Shown: positions 44,704-53,229 of the stretch, in pieces
How the letters are laid out: each line of letters opens with the position of its first letter
Numbering within the stretch: position 1 is the stretch's first letter
NCBI RefSeq assembly: GCF_000016425.1
Contig: NC_009380.1
Location: forward strand, 3,724,144-3,788,143
Reading direction: 5' to 3'
From: Salinispora tropica CNB-440
GTDB lineage: Bacteria; Actinomycetota; Actinomycetes; Mycobacteriales; Micromonosporaceae
Length of the DNA stretch: 64,000 nt
Made by a program: the position numbers and the translations under genes
The notes under the pieces: model-generated
Told to the model about the DNA's origin: nothing
Database searches by the model: none
Seen by the model: the letters and a program-made list of their open reading frames with translations, nothing else

Positions 44704-44910
44704 TCAGGCCACCCGACGGTGGCAGCCGGGCCGGCGCACCGCGGGTTGGGGCTCCGGCAGCACCTGCACGTCGAACCCCGCCCGAGTGAACACCTCGATC
44801 GCCCGCGCTTCGGCCGCGCCGAACTCCACGGTCTCCTCAAGCAGAACGGTCATCAGGCAACCCGAACAGCCGTCAGCCCGGCCCGCGCACTCGTCACAGT
44901 CGATCGACAT
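44704..44910 (-). CDS. Small cysteine-rich conserved protein
   Basis: This 68-residue protein begins MSIDCDECAGRADGCSGCLM: two CxxC pairs spaced by seven residues, which can bind zinc or iron. The rest is a small mixed fold (EETVEFGAAEARAIEVFTRA) with a basic tail containing one more cysteine. ATG 44910 has GGAGG four bases upstream. It is 255 bases upstream of the M48 gene on the same strand and upstream of that spacer I see no feature beyond a repeated GGAGACCCG. I do not recognise its function; small actinobacterial proteins of this type are conserved near this block. Confidence 0.75.
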   Translation of the reverse strand: MSIDCDECAGRADGCSGCLMTVLLEETVEFGAAEARAIEVFTRAGFDVQVLPEPQPAVRRPGCHRRVA

Positions 44911-45131
44911 CACGCCTCCCGCCGCGCCGACGGTGATCGGGCCAGCAGGTCGCGTCCTGGTCACGCCCCACCCCAACGCCTCCGCGAGGTCTGCCCAGCA
45001 CCGTCGGTCACATCGACGCTAGACACAGCGTATGACAGAACCCGGACAACTCGATCAACTCGACCCCGGGCCCCGACGACAATCCGCTGGCGCCGGCTCC
45101 GGTCCGGACTGGGACCAGCCCCGCCAACCAG

Positions 45132-46691
45132 TCAGGAACGGGCCAGCCGGCGCAGCAGCGCGTCGGCGCCCAACGGGTAGGCGCCGTGCCGACGGACGCC
45201 ATCGGCCACCTCCCGATCCGCGGAGACCACCACCACCGGCCGGCCCGACGGCTCGGCCCGGACCAGACGCCGGATCAGTTCGTCGGCCGTCTCGCCCTTG
45301 CGGGAGAAGAGCACCCGGACGCCGCGCGGGCTCGGCGGCAGGCCATGCATCCGCTCGGCGCCGTCGAAGACCACGGTTACCTCGTCGCCGGTCTGCGCGG
45401 CGATTCCACCCAGCCCAGTGATCAACCGCTTACGCTGCTGCTCCAGGGACATCTCGCCGAAGCCCCGCTTGGTGACGTTGTAGCCGTCCACCACCAGATG
45501 AGCCCGGGGCAGCGCGAGAAGCTGGTCCAACCGGGCTGGGTCGTCGGAGTCCCGGGCTCGGGTGGCGACACCTGCCACGGGAGCGCCGGACTGGTCGGCG
45601 AAGGCATCGGCGACGAAGTCGGCCGGCAACCTGTCCGCCGGATCCAACGCCAGCTCGCGCCGCAGGCCCACCGCGGCCTGACCGATCGTCTCCAGCAGCA
45701 GCCACAACCGGGCGTCGTCGACCGACCTGGACTCCTTGGCGCTGGCCCGGGCTACCCCGGCCGCCGCCTCGGCCTCGGCCAGCCGGCCCCGGGCCCGACG
45801 TAGCTCCGCCTCGGCGTCCGCCGTCGCGCGCGCCGCCCGGCCCCGCTCGGTGGCGAGTAGCTCGTTCGTCCGGCGCTCTCGGGCCTGCGTCTCGCGCAAC
45901 GACCGGGCAAGCTTCCGCGACTCCTCCCGGAGTTGGCCGAGCTCCTCGCGGACCCGGGCCAGCTCGTCGCGGAGCTTGTCTGCCTCGACCCGGGCCACCG
46001 CACGGTCGTGCTCCGCCCGGGTAGCCCGCTGCTCGGCCTCTCTGACCAGCTCGGCGACGACCGCGCTGTCCGCCTCGGCCCGGACCGCCGAGCCGCTGGC
46101 CTCAATGAGGTCCCGCCACCCCCGCGGGCGCGCCAGGTATGCCAGGGCTGCGACCTCCACCGGCTCGGCGGCGGCCGGCGCGGTGCCCCCGACTACTGCC
46201 GCGCCGAGGTCACCGGCGTCGGCGAGCACCCGAGCGGCCACCCGCTGGCGAAACAGTGGGTCGCCGGTCAACTGGGTCGCGATCATCGGCGCGCCAAGCC
46301 GCGCTCGCCGTTTGGGAGCGAACTTGGCCACCCGTCGCAGCGGGACCGGTACCTCGTCCACGGGCAGGCCGGGCAACACCGCCGCGGCCAGCACCACGAT
46401 CCGCTGCCGGACCGGCTCCGGCAGCACCGGTTCCGGACCCCCGTCCGCTGCGGGCTCGTCGCCCGGCGGCGGAGGAACGTCGGCGGACGGCGCAGGGTCG
46501 GCCGCGCTGTGGGATCCGGCACCGGAACTGGCGGTGCCGGTGGCAGCCGGGTTGGCGGTGGATACGGTGGCGCCGGCGGCGACCGGATCATCGAGAGTGC
46601 CCCCCGTACCCTCGATGCCCGGCTCCGGCGCAGCGGCGACCGACTCCTGCGCGGGGCGGTGGTCGTCGTCGTGGGGCTCGGCGAGGGGCAT
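45132..46691 (-). CDS. NYN-domain (YacP-like) predicted RNase with coiled coil
   Basis: The 519-residue protein has a low-complexity acidic/proline-rich N-terminus (about 1-85), a helical domain (about 90-215), a long coiled coil (about 218-345, rich in Arg/Glu/Ala heptads such as RDELARVREELGQLREESRK), and a C-terminal NYN/PIN-like nuclease domain. The last holds LVVDGYNVTKRGFG with an acidic active-site aspartate, VTVVFDGAE, VLFSRKGETADELI and VVVVSADREVADGVR. YacP/Rae1-type NYN proteins are ribosome-associated endoribonucleases. ATG 46691 has GGGAGA upstream; the frame further out would overlap the divergent nuclease gene. RNA target unknown. Confidence 0.88.
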   Translation of the reverse strand: MPLAEPHDDDHRPAQESVAAAPEPGIEGTGGTLDDPVAAGATVSTANPAATGTASSGAGSHSAADPAPSADVPPPPGDEPAADGGPEPVLPEPVRQRIVVLAAAVLPGLPVDEVPVPLRRVAKFAPKRRARLGAPMIATQLTGDPLFRQRVAARVLADAGDLGAAVVGGTAPAAAEPVEVAALAYLARPRGWRDLIEASGSAVRAEADSAVVAELVREAEQRATRAEHDRAVARVEADKLRDELARVREELGQLREESRKLARSLRETQARERRTNELLATERGRAARATADAEAELRRARGRLAEAEAAAGVARASAKESRSVDDARLWLLLETIGQAAVGLRRELALDPADRLPADFVADAFADQSGAPVAGVATRARDSDDPARLDQLLALPRAHLVVDGYNVTKRGFGEMSLEQQRKRLITGLGGIAAQTGDEVTVVFDGAERMHGLPPSPRGVRVLFSRKGETADELIRRLVRAEPSGRPVVVVSADREVADGVRRHGAYPLGADALLRRLARS

Positions 46692-46870
46692 GTGGCAAGT
46701 CTCCCACTGTTGCCCGGCCCACCGCCCAGCGAGTGAGCTGACATCTCGCCGCAGGACTGTTGTCAACGCTCCGCCGCGCGCTGGCGTCGGCGGCTTCGGG
46801 GACGATGCGATGGCGAACGCTGCGCAGCCGGGGGGTGCGGTGTCGGACCGGGCCGTTAACGTGCCCGCCA

Positions 46871-48628
46871 ATGGCACCACAGAAATATGTCCAGGAGTTG
46901 TTGGCCGGTCTCGACCCAGCTGTCGGCGGCGTTGATCCGGCGCTACCGCTCTACGCGACCACCTTCGTCGTGGTCGACCTCGAGACCACGGGCGGTACGC
47001 CGGACGGGGGCGGCATCACCGAGATCGGCGCGGTGAAGGTCCGCGGCGGTGAGCAGCTCGGGGTGCTCGCCACCCTGGTCAATCCCGGCACACCGGTCCC
47101 GCCCTTCGTCACCGTGCTGACCGGAATCACCCAGTCGATGCTGCTGCCTGCCCCACCGATCACCGAGGTCCTGCCGAGCTTCCTCGAGTTCCTTCCCCCC
47201 GACGCGGTCCTGGTCGCCCACAACGCCCCGTACGACGTGGGGTTCCTCAAGGCGGCCTGCGCGGCGCACGGCTATCGCTGGCCGAGCCCGCGGGTGCTGG
47301 ACACGGCGGCGCTGGCCCGACGGGTACTGACCCGTGACGAGGTGCCCAACCGCCGACTCGGCACCCTCGCGGCATACTTCCGCACCGCCACCCGGCCCAC
47401 CCACCGGGCGTTGGACGATGCGTTGGCCACCGTTGACGTGCTCCACGGATTGATCTCCCGGCTCGGTGGTCACCGGGTGCACACCATCGGCGAGGCGATC
47501 GAGTTCGCCCGGGCGGTCACCCCCACGCAGCGCCGCAAGCGGCACCTCGCCGAAGGCTTGCCCCACTCGCCCGGGGTCTACCTGTTCCGGGGCGCCGACA
47601 ACCGTCCGCTCTACGTTGGCACCTCGATCGACATCGCCACCCGGGTCCGCAGTTACTTCACGGCCGCGGAGAAGCGAGCTCGGATCTCGGAGATGCTCGC
47701 CGCCGCCGAACGGGTGGAGGCGGTGGAGTGCGCCCACTCACTCGAGGCGGAGGTGCGGGAGCTGCGCCTGATCGGCACACACGCCCCGCCGTACAACCGA
47801 CGGTCGAAGTTCCCCGAGCGGGTGGTCTGGCTGAAGCTGACCGACGAGGCGTACCCACGACTGTCGGTGGTGCGGAACCTGGCCCCGGGGGACGAGGCCT
47901 ACCTCGGGCCCTTCACCTCCCGCCGCGCCGCGGAGCTCGCCGCGGCGGGCTTCCACGACGCGATGCCGCTGCGGCAGTGCACGCACCGGCTGTCGGTACG
48001 GAAGGTCACGCCGGCCTGCGCCGTGGCCGAACTGGGTCGCTGCCCGGCACCCTGCGAGCACCGAATCACCCCGACGGAGTACGCGGATCGCGCGACGACG
48101 CCCTTCCGTAGGGCGTGCGGCGATGATCCGCAGGGCGTGGTGGACGCCTTGCTTGGCCGGATCGAGACACTCTCGGCGGGACAACGCTACGAGGAGGCCG
48201 CGGTGGTGCGGTCCCGGCTGACCGCCGTGCTCCGCGCGATTACCCGGATGCAGCGACTCGCCGCGCTCACCGGGATCGCCGAGGTGGTGGCTGCCCGGCC
48301 GGCATCGGACGGAGGTTGGGAGTTGGCACTGGTGCGGCATGGACGGCTGGCCGGCGCCGGCGTGTCTCCGCCCGGGGTCCACCCACGACCAACAATCGCC
48401 ACGATCCGGGCGACCGCGGAGACCGTCTCCCCAGGCCACGGACCGACTCCGGCCACCAGCGCCGAGGAGACCGAGCGCATCTTGTCCTGGTTGGAGCGTC
48501 CGGAGACCCGGTTGGTGGAGATGTCGTCCGCCTGGGCCTCCCCGATCGCCGGTGCGGGCCGGTTCCAAACCCTGCTGGCGAAGGCGGCAAACGCCGCTTC
48601 CCGCCAATTCTCGACCGAAAGCCCATGA
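46871..48628 (+). CDS. DEDDh exonuclease fused to UvrC-like GIY-YIG half
   Basis: This 585-residue fusion matches the Rv2191 type. Residues about 25-195 are a DnaQ-like 3'-5' exonuclease: VVVDLETTGG carries D and E, VLVAHNAPYDVGFL the third acid, HRALDDALATVDVL the histidine and last aspartate. Residues about 230-320 are a GIY-YIG nuclease domain (SPGVYLFRGADNRPLYVGTS). After it come four cysteines, in LRQCTHR, TPACAVAE, GRCPAPCEH, with spacings of 13, 8 and 4, close to the iron-sulfur cysteines of UvrC, then a UVR-like helix (RYEEAAVVRSRL). The EndoV/helix-hairpin half of UvrC is absent. A role in DNA repair is likely. ATG 46871 gives a start just before the exonuclease domain. Confidence 0.92.
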   Translation: MAPQKYVQELLAGLDPAVGGVDPALPLYATTFVVVDLETTGGTPDGGGITEIGAVKVRGGEQLGVLATLVNPGTPVPPFVTVLTGITQSMLLPAPPITEVLPSFLEFLPPDAVLVAHNAPYDVGFLKAACAAHGYRWPSPRVLDTAALARRVLTRDEVPNRRLGTLAAYFRTATRPTHRALDDALATVDVLHGLISRLGGHRVHTIGEAIEFARAVTPTQRRKRHLAEGLPHSPGVYLFRGADNRPLYVGTSIDIATRVRSYFTAAEKRARISEMLAAAERVEAVECAHSLEAEVRELRLIGTHAPPYNRRSKFPERVVWLKLTDEAYPRLSVVRNLAPGDEAYLGPFTSRRAAELAAAGFHDAMPLRQCTHRLSVRKVTPACAVAELGRCPAPCEHRITPTEYADRATTPFRRACGDDPQGVVDALLGRIETLSAGQRYEEAAVVRSRLTAVLRAITRMQRLAALTGIAEVVAARPASDGGWELALVRHGRLAGAGVSPPGVHPRPTIATIRATAETVSPGHGPTPATSAEETERILSWLERPETRLVEMSSAWASPIAGAGRFQTLLAKAANAASRQFSTESP

Positions 48629-48751
48629 CCAACTGGCTGATTGGATGACGGTGACTCGCATAGGCTGTTAACAAGTGCAGTCCTGCCCGTTTCTGGGCCT
48701 GCCCCGGCACCGGCCACGGTGACCGTGGGCCGGGGTGAGGAGGTATCCCTC

Positions 48752-50539
48752 GTGGATGTCGACGCCGGACACGGCGCCGCCTTGGAGGGCGCGCTTCCGC
48801 CCCAGCCGGCTGATCTGCCGCTGACCCGCCGGCTGCGGACGCTGCTGGCGTGGTCCACCACCGACAGCGACCCCGTTGGTGAGCTGGTCCGCACGCATCG
48901 GAACGTCCACTCCGGAACAGACCCGTCGATGCTACGTCGGGCGTACACGATCGCCGAGACGATGCACCGCGGGCAGTTCCGCAAGAGTGGCGAACCCTAC
49001 ATCACCCACCCACTCGCGGTCGCCCAGATCTGCGCCGGTCTCGGCATGGACGCGACCACCCTGGTCGCGGCGCTGCTACACGACACCGTCGAGGACACCC
49101 GCTACACCCTCCAGGCCCTCGCCGACGACTTCGGTCCCGAGGTCGCTCACCTGGTCGACGGAGTGACCAAGTTCGACAAGGCGTTCTACGGTAAGGCCGC
49201 CGAGGCCGAGACGATCCGAAAGATGATCATCGCGGCCGGCAAGGACGTCCGGGTGTTGATTATCAAACTGGCGGACCGGCTGCACAACATGCGCACGCTC
49301 GGGGTTCGCTCCGCCGCGTCCCGGGAACGCATCGCCCGCAAGACCCAGGAGGTACTCGTTCCGCTCTGCGACCGGCTGGGCATCCAGAAGCTCAAGCGAG
49401 AACTGGATGACATGGTGCTGATGCACCTGAAGCCGGAAGAGCACGACCGCATCTCCCGGCACCTGCACGACCGGCCCGGCTGGGACGCGTACCTGGCGGA
49501 GGTCGTGTCCCGGGCGAAGACGGCGCTACGCCGCAGCCGCGTCGACGCCGTGGTGGCCCCCCGTCCGCGCCACCTTTACTCGATCTGGAAGGACACCCTG
49601 GCCGGCGACCACGCCAACCCGTTTGACCTGCCCCGGGTCGTAGTTGTCGTGAACGGCCCGGCCACCGACTGCTACGCAGCTCTGGGCGCCGTCCACGGCA
49701 CGTGGCCCCCGGTGCCAGGCCGGTTCAAGGACTACATCGCCTCTCCCAAGAACAACCTCTACCGCTCCCTCCACACCAGCGTCCGCGGGCCGAGAGATCG
49801 CACGGTGGAGGTGCTGATCCGCACCGAGGAGATGCACCGCTGCGCGGAGTACGGCATCGCCGCCAGCTATCGCTTTGCCCATGCCCGCGTGGACCAGGCC
49901 GTCCGGGACGAACACCTGGACTGGCTGCGACGCGTGCTGGACTGGGAACAGGAGACCGCCGATCCGGCGCAGTTCCTGGAGTCGCTGCGCTGCGACCTCG
50001 CCGAGGCGCAGATCCAGGTCTTCGCTGACGGGCAACAGGTGGTGCTGCCGGCCGGGGCCACCCCGGTCGATCTCGCGTACGAACTCGGCACCGAGCGCGG
50101 CGACCACTGCCTGGCGACCCGGATCAACGGTCGACTCGCCCCGCTCTCCTCCTGCCTTGAGGAAGGCGATGTCGTGGAGATCTTCACCGAGACCGAGCAG
50201 ACGCCCGGCGACTTCGACGCGGCTCCGCGCGGTCCCCGCCGGGAATGGCTCGGCTTCGTCAAGTCCCCACAAGCCCAGATGCAGATCAACCGATGGTTCG
50301 CCGACCACACCGAACCCGGAATCTCCATCGCCGACAAGGTCCGCCTCGGCCGGGCCGCCGTCGGGCTGGCCCTACGCAAGCACGACCGCGGCCTCGCCAG
50401 CGACCTGCCCCTACTCCGACTCTCCGAGGAACTCGGCTACCCCGACCTGGAGACGATGCTCGTCGCGGTCTTCGACCGGGCGATCGAACCAGACACGGTG
50501 GTCAAGCAGCTCATCGACCTGGTTGATCATCGACGGTGA
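48752..50539 (+). CDS. RelA/SpoT homologue, short form without ACT domain
   Basis: This 595-residue protein metabolises (p)ppGpp. The HD hydrolase domain is complete: ETMHRGQ, LLHDTVEDT near residue 113, and KLADRLHNMRT. The synthetase domain (about 255-380) has RPRHLYSIWKD, RVVVVVNGPATDCYAALGAV, GRFKDYIASPKNNLYRSLHT and VEVLIRTEEMH; the RPRH element replaces the usual GRxKH, so synthetase activity is uncertain. A TGS domain follows (VFADGQQVVLPAGATPVDLAYEL in parts), and the protein ends after a short helical region with no C-terminal ACT domain. Canonical Rel is about 200 residues longer, so this is probably the second RSH of the genome. GTG 48752 has GAGGAGG eight bases upstream. Confidence 0.87.
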   Translation: MDVDAGHGAALEGALPPQPADLPLTRRLRTLLAWSTTDSDPVGELVRTHRNVHSGTDPSMLRRAYTIAETMHRGQFRKSGEPYITHPLAVAQICAGLGMDATTLVAALLHDTVEDTRYTLQALADDFGPEVAHLVDGVTKFDKAFYGKAAEAETIRKMIIAAGKDVRVLIIKLADRLHNMRTLGVRSAASRERIARKTQEVLVPLCDRLGIQKLKRELDDMVLMHLKPEEHDRISRHLHDRPGWDAYLAEVVSRAKTALRRSRVDAVVAPRPRHLYSIWKDTLAGDHANPFDLPRVVVVVNGPATDCYAALGAVHGTWPPVPGRFKDYIASPKNNLYRSLHTSVRGPRDRTVEVLIRTEEMHRCAEYGIAASYRFAHARVDQAVRDEHLDWLRRVLDWEQETADPAQFLESLRCDLAEAQIQVFADGQQVVLPAGATPVDLAYELGTERGDHCLATRINGRLAPLSSCLEEGDVVEIFTETEQTPGDFDAAPRGPRREWLGFVKSPQAQMQINRWFADHTEPGISIADKVRLGRAAVGLALRKHDRGLASDLPLLRLSEELGYPDLETMLVAVFDRAIEPDTVVKQLIDLVDHRR

Positions 50540-50580
50540 CCCGGCCCGCCCCAGGCCGGCAGAGACTCACCCGACGGCAC

Positions 50581-50586
50581 TAGCCT
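50581..50586 (+). promoter_or_regulatory. Leaderless -10 element for the Nudix gene
   Basis: TAGCCT ends six bases before the ATG at 50593 and no Shine-Dalgarno sequence is present, so the Nudix and nucleotidyltransferase genes are probably transcribed from a leaderless promoter here. Confidence 0.5.
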
Positions 50587-50592
50587 GGACGC

Positions 50593-51135
50593 ATGATCTG
50601 CCGCTCGCGGATATCCGGACGTGCCGTCGCATACCAGGTCTTCTACCGGCTCCCGCTGCCCGTACGGCGTCGCCTGGTTCGGCTGACCGTGCCGAAGTAC
50701 ATCGTCGGTGCGGTCACCCTCGTTCGCGACACCGAGGCCGAAGGGACGGGCCGGCTGCTTCTGCTGCGCCAACCGCCCGGCCGAGGGTGGACGCTGCCGG
50801 CGGGGCTGCTGCAGAAGCGGGAGGCACCGGTGCTCGGGGCGTGCCGCGAACTGTACGAGGAGACGGGCATCCGGCTCTCCCCACACGACCTGACCCCGGC
50901 AGTACCGAACGCAGTCGTTCACGACAAGGGGTGGGTGGACGTGGTGTTCACCGCCGCCGTGCCGGCGTCGACCACCACCCTGCGCGTCGACGGTGCGGAG
51001 GTCTTCGAGGCCGCCTGGCACCCACTTGACGCCCTGCCCCGGTTGACCTGGCCCACGGCCCGCCTGCTCGGCTACTTCGACATCGGGCCGCTGGCGGGGC
51101 AGTTCCCGCCAGCGCTCCCCGACCGCCAGCCGTGA
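50593..51135 (+). CDS. Nudix hydrolase
   Basis: This 180-residue protein carries the Nudix box GLLQKREAPVLGACRELYEE followed by TGI (consensus Gx5Ex7REUxEExGU), near residues 75-97, which coordinates magnesium to cleave nucleoside diphosphates linked to another moiety. VGAVTLVRDTEAEGTGRLLL and WTLPAGLLQ flank it as in the fold. The N-terminal 30 residues are basic and unlike standard members. Its stop overlaps the start of a sugar nucleotidyltransferase by four bases (GTGA), so a substrate such as a nucleotide sugar is suggested but unproved. Confidence 0.9.
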   Translation: MICRSRISGRAVAYQVFYRLPLPVRRRLVRLTVPKYIVGAVTLVRDTEAEGTGRLLLLRQPPGRGWTLPAGLLQKREAPVLGACRELYEETGIRLSPHDLTPAVPNAVVHDKGWVDVVFTAAVPASTTTLRVDGAEVFEAAWHPLDALPRLTWPTARLLGYFDIGPLAGQFPPALPDRQP

Positions 51136-52001
51136 CCTCCGTCGAAATCTGCGCGGTGGTCCTCGCCGCCGGCGAGGGCAGCCGTCTGCGTCCGCTCACC
51201 GAGCGGGTACCCAAGGCGCTCTGTCCGGTCGGGAACGTCCCGCTGCTCGACCGGGTACTCGCGCGGCTCGCCGGGATCGGCCTGACCGGGGCGAGCCGCG
51301 TGGCGGTCAACGCCAGCTACCTCGCTGCACAGGTGATCGCTCACGTCGGCGACCGGGCCCACCTGTCGGTGGAGCCCGACGGCCCGCTCGGCACCGCTGG
51401 CGGCCTGGCGAAGCTACACGACTGGATCAACGGGCGGGGCGTGCTGGTCGGAAACGCCGACGCGTACCTCGCCGACCCGGATCGTCCGCCCGGGCTGGAC
51501 ATCGCCGCGCTCCTGCACGACTGGGACGGCGAGACCGTACGGCTGCTGGGCCAGCCCGCCGTAGACCCTACGGCACCCGGCACCTTCAACGGCCACGCCT
51601 TCACCGGCTTCTCCCTGCTGCCGTGGCGGCGAGTTCGGAGCCTGCCAGCGGAGTTCGGCGACCTGGTCCGGACGGTCTGGCGTCCGGCGGAGGCAACCGG
51701 TGAGCTGACGGTGATCCCCTACCCCGGCACGTTCTACGACACCGGTACGCCCGCCGACTACCTCACCGCCAACCTGCACGCCGCGGGCGGCGACACCCTG
51801 GTCGACCCCACGGCGCTGGTAACCGGCCCGTGCCGGTCTGCGGTGATCGGAGCGGGTGCGCGAGTACACGGGGCCGTCACCGGGGCCGTGGTCTGGCCGG
51901 GCGGCACCGTGGGGGCGGAGGAGCACGTTCAGAACGCGATCCGCGCGGGGACCGACCTCACCGTCGTAGTCAACGAACCCGCTGCTCCCGGGAGCGTCTA
52001 G
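51132..52001 (+). CDS. Sugar-phosphate nucleotidyltransferase
   Basis: This 289-residue enzyme of the NTP_transferase family transfers a nucleotidyl group to a sugar 1-phosphate. The nucleotide-binding signature is VVLAAGEGSRLRPLTERVPK at residues 9-28, followed by ALCPVGNVPLLDRVL, then SVEPDGPLGTAGGLAKL and GRGVLVGNADAYL with the metal aspartate near 106, and YPGTFYDTGTPADYL. A short left-handed helix remnant (IGAGARVHGAVTGAVVWPGG) ends the protein. Mannose-1-phosphate guanylyltransferase, glucose-1-phosphate thymidylyltransferase and MurNAc-1-phosphate uridylyltransferase are all possible. Its start overlaps the Nudix stop; one base after its stop a 12-codon ORF begins. Confidence 0.87.
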   Translation: MTSVEICAVVLAAGEGSRLRPLTERVPKALCPVGNVPLLDRVLARLAGIGLTGASRVAVNASYLAAQVIAHVGDRAHLSVEPDGPLGTAGGLAKLHDWINGRGVLVGNADAYLADPDRPPGLDIAALLHDWDGETVRLLGQPAVDPTAPGTFNGHAFTGFSLLPWRRVRSLPAEFGDLVRTVWRPAEATGELTVIPYPGTFYDTGTPADYLTANLHAAGGDTLVDPTALVTGPCRSAVIGAGARVHGAVTGAVVWPGGTVGAEEHVQNAIRAGTDLTVVVNEPAAPGSV

Positions 52002-52002
52002 C

Positions 52003-52041
52003 ATGAGCGACGACGCCGACGAACGGAGCGAACTCCCGTGA
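52003..52041 (+). CDS. 12-codon leader ORF coupling two genes
   Basis: ATG 52003 opens MSDDADERSELP and stops at TGA 52039-52041, which overlaps the GTG start of the RAM-domain gene as GTGA. The ORF has its own GGAG nine bases upstream and contains GGAG about ten bases before the downstream GTG. It begins one base after the previous gene's stop, so all three frames form a coupled chain. It may simply supply a ribosome-binding site. Confidence 0.45.
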   Translation: MSDDADERSELP

Positions 52042-52325
52042 TCACCGCGATTGTGCTGATCGACTGCGCCACCGACTCGATTCCCGAGGTGGCAGAGGCA
52101 CTCGCCGCGCTGCCTGGTGTCAGTGAGGTCTACTCGGTGGCCGGGCAGGTCGATCTGGTCGCGATAGTCCGGGTCCGCGAATTCGAGCAGATCGCTGAGG
52201 TGATCGCGGGACGCATCTCCAGGGTCTCGGGGGTACTGAACACCGACTCCCACATCGCGTTCCGCGCGTACTCGCAGCACGACCTCGAGCAGACGTTTGC
52301 GATCGGCCTCGCCAACGCCGACTGA
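52038..52325 (+). CDS. Stand-alone RAM (Lrp/AsnC ligand-binding) domain protein
   Basis: The 95-residue protein is a ferredoxin-like alpha-beta domain as found at the C-terminus of Lrp/AsnC regulators: ITAIVLIDCATDSIPEVAEA, LPGVSEVYSVAGQVDLVAIV, and FEQIAEVIAGRISRVSGV, with SHIAFRAYSQHDLE at the end. There is no DNA-binding domain. Such free RAM proteins bind amino acids and may oligomerise with full-length Lrp proteins. Similar genes lie near trpD in streptomycetes. GTG 52038 overlaps the stop of the 12-codon leader ORF. Confidence 0.9.
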   Translation: MITAIVLIDCATDSIPEVAEALAALPGVSEVYSVAGQVDLVAIVRVREFEQIAEVIAGRISRVSGVLNTDSHIAFRAYSQHDLEQTFAIGLANAD

Positions 52326-52326
52326 T

Positions 52327-52372
52327 GGGGCGGCCCGGGGCGGCCGCCGCCAGCCGGCGGCCGGTCCGCCCC
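52327..52372. terminator. Two-part hairpin between RAM and DUF4142 genes
   Basis: GGGGCGG (52327-52333) pairs with CCGCCCC (52366-52372), enclosing a second 8-bp stem GGCCGCCG/CGGCGGCC (52342-52349 with 52355-52362). It follows the RAM-gene stop by one base and precedes the convergent DUF4142 stop. Confidence 0.6.
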
Positions 52373-52410
52373 GTCTGGGGTGGACCGGCCGTCGGACTAC
52401 CTCATCGTGA

Positions 52411-53085
52411 TCAACTCATGCCCGGAGCCGGGGTTTCAGTGCCGCCGCCCGGAGCCGGTGACTCGGTGGTGCTACCCGGAGCCGGGCTCTCGGTGGTGGC
52501 ACCGGGGCCCGGAGTGGTCATACCCGGGCTCGGGGTGCCGGTGCCGCTGCTCTGTGGGACTGGGACACCCAGTTGGTTGGCCAGCTCGACCAACTCGTCG
52601 TAGTGGGTCTGCAGGGTCGGCAGCGCGGTCTGCGCAAGCTCGATCACCGACGAGTCAGAACCCTGCGAGATCTCTGTCTGGGTGGCCTGGATGGCCTGGA
52701 CGTGGCCGGTCAGGTTACTGGTCACCCAGAGCTGGTCGAATTCCTCGCCACTGGCGTTGTTCATCTGGTCCATGGCGTCCTGCTGGTCCGCCGTCGGCTC
52801 GTTCGACAGCTCGACGCCGAGCTGGTTGGCGACCTGTTGGACCGTCTCGTCCAGTTGGGTGTGGTCAGTCCCGATCTGCTGGCCCAGATTCTTGACCCCC
52901 TGGTCCTGGGCCTTCTGCCCGGCCATCTCCCCCTTGCTGATCTCGAACAGATTCACCTGGTGGATGGCCTGTAGGTACTGCGTGTCCTGCTGTGAAGGCT
53001 GCGCCGCGGCCTGGGCAGCCGCGGCGGGTGCGATACCCACCAGCACCAGCGCGGCCAGCAGGCCCAGGCGTTTGAATCCCAACAT
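52411..53085 (-). CDS. Secreted DUF4142 (ferritin-like) protein
   Basis: This 224-residue exported protein has a signal peptide (MLGFKRLGLLAALVLVGIAP, cleaved near residue 26). The DUF4142 domain (about 30-168) is a four-helix ferritin-like bundle with DTQYLQAIHQVNLFEISKG, IGTDHTQLDETVQQVANQLG and LPTLQTHYDELVELANQLG. The last 50 residues are a low-complexity tail of SPAPG/TTESPAPG-like repeats that may span or contact the cell wall. DUF4142 proteins are common in bacteria and their function is unknown. The gene is monocistronic, between terminators, next to but separate from the cytochrome bc genes. Confidence 0.88.
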   Translation of the reverse strand: MLGFKRLGLLAALVLVGIAPAAAAQAAAQPSQQDTQYLQAIHQVNLFEISKGEMAGQKAQDQGVKNLGQQIGTDHTQLDETVQQVANQLGVELSNEPTADQQDAMDQMNNASGEEFDQLWVTSNLTGHVQAIQATQTEISQGSDSSVIELAQTALPTLQTHYDELVELANQLGVPVPQSSGTGTPSPGMTTPGPGATTESPAPGSTTESPAPGGGTETPAPGMS

Positions 53086-53171
53086 TCGTCCTCCCCCTAG
53101 AGACGTTGGACCGCACGGATACCCGACTGGCCGGGGTTATTCCTCTGTCCCCCGCCATGCCTCCCAACAGG

Positions 53172-53207
53172 CGTGGCGCCCGCCGGAGTTCTCCGGCGGG
53201 CGCCACG
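53172..53207 (-). terminator. Perfect 17-bp hairpin after qcrB
   Basis: GTGGCGCCCGCCGGAG and CTCCGGCGGGCGCCAC, with one flanking C-G pair and a TT loop, form an uninterrupted stem 22 bases past the qcrB stop. It should end the qcrCAB transcript. Confidence 0.78.
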
Positions 53208-53229
53208 TGCGGTTACGTCGCGGGCGAGG

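Noticed and set aside
45736..46690. Large plus-strand frame opposite the NYN protein coiled coil
   Set aside because: It mirrors the Ala/Arg/Glu-rich heptads of the real gene and has no family features.
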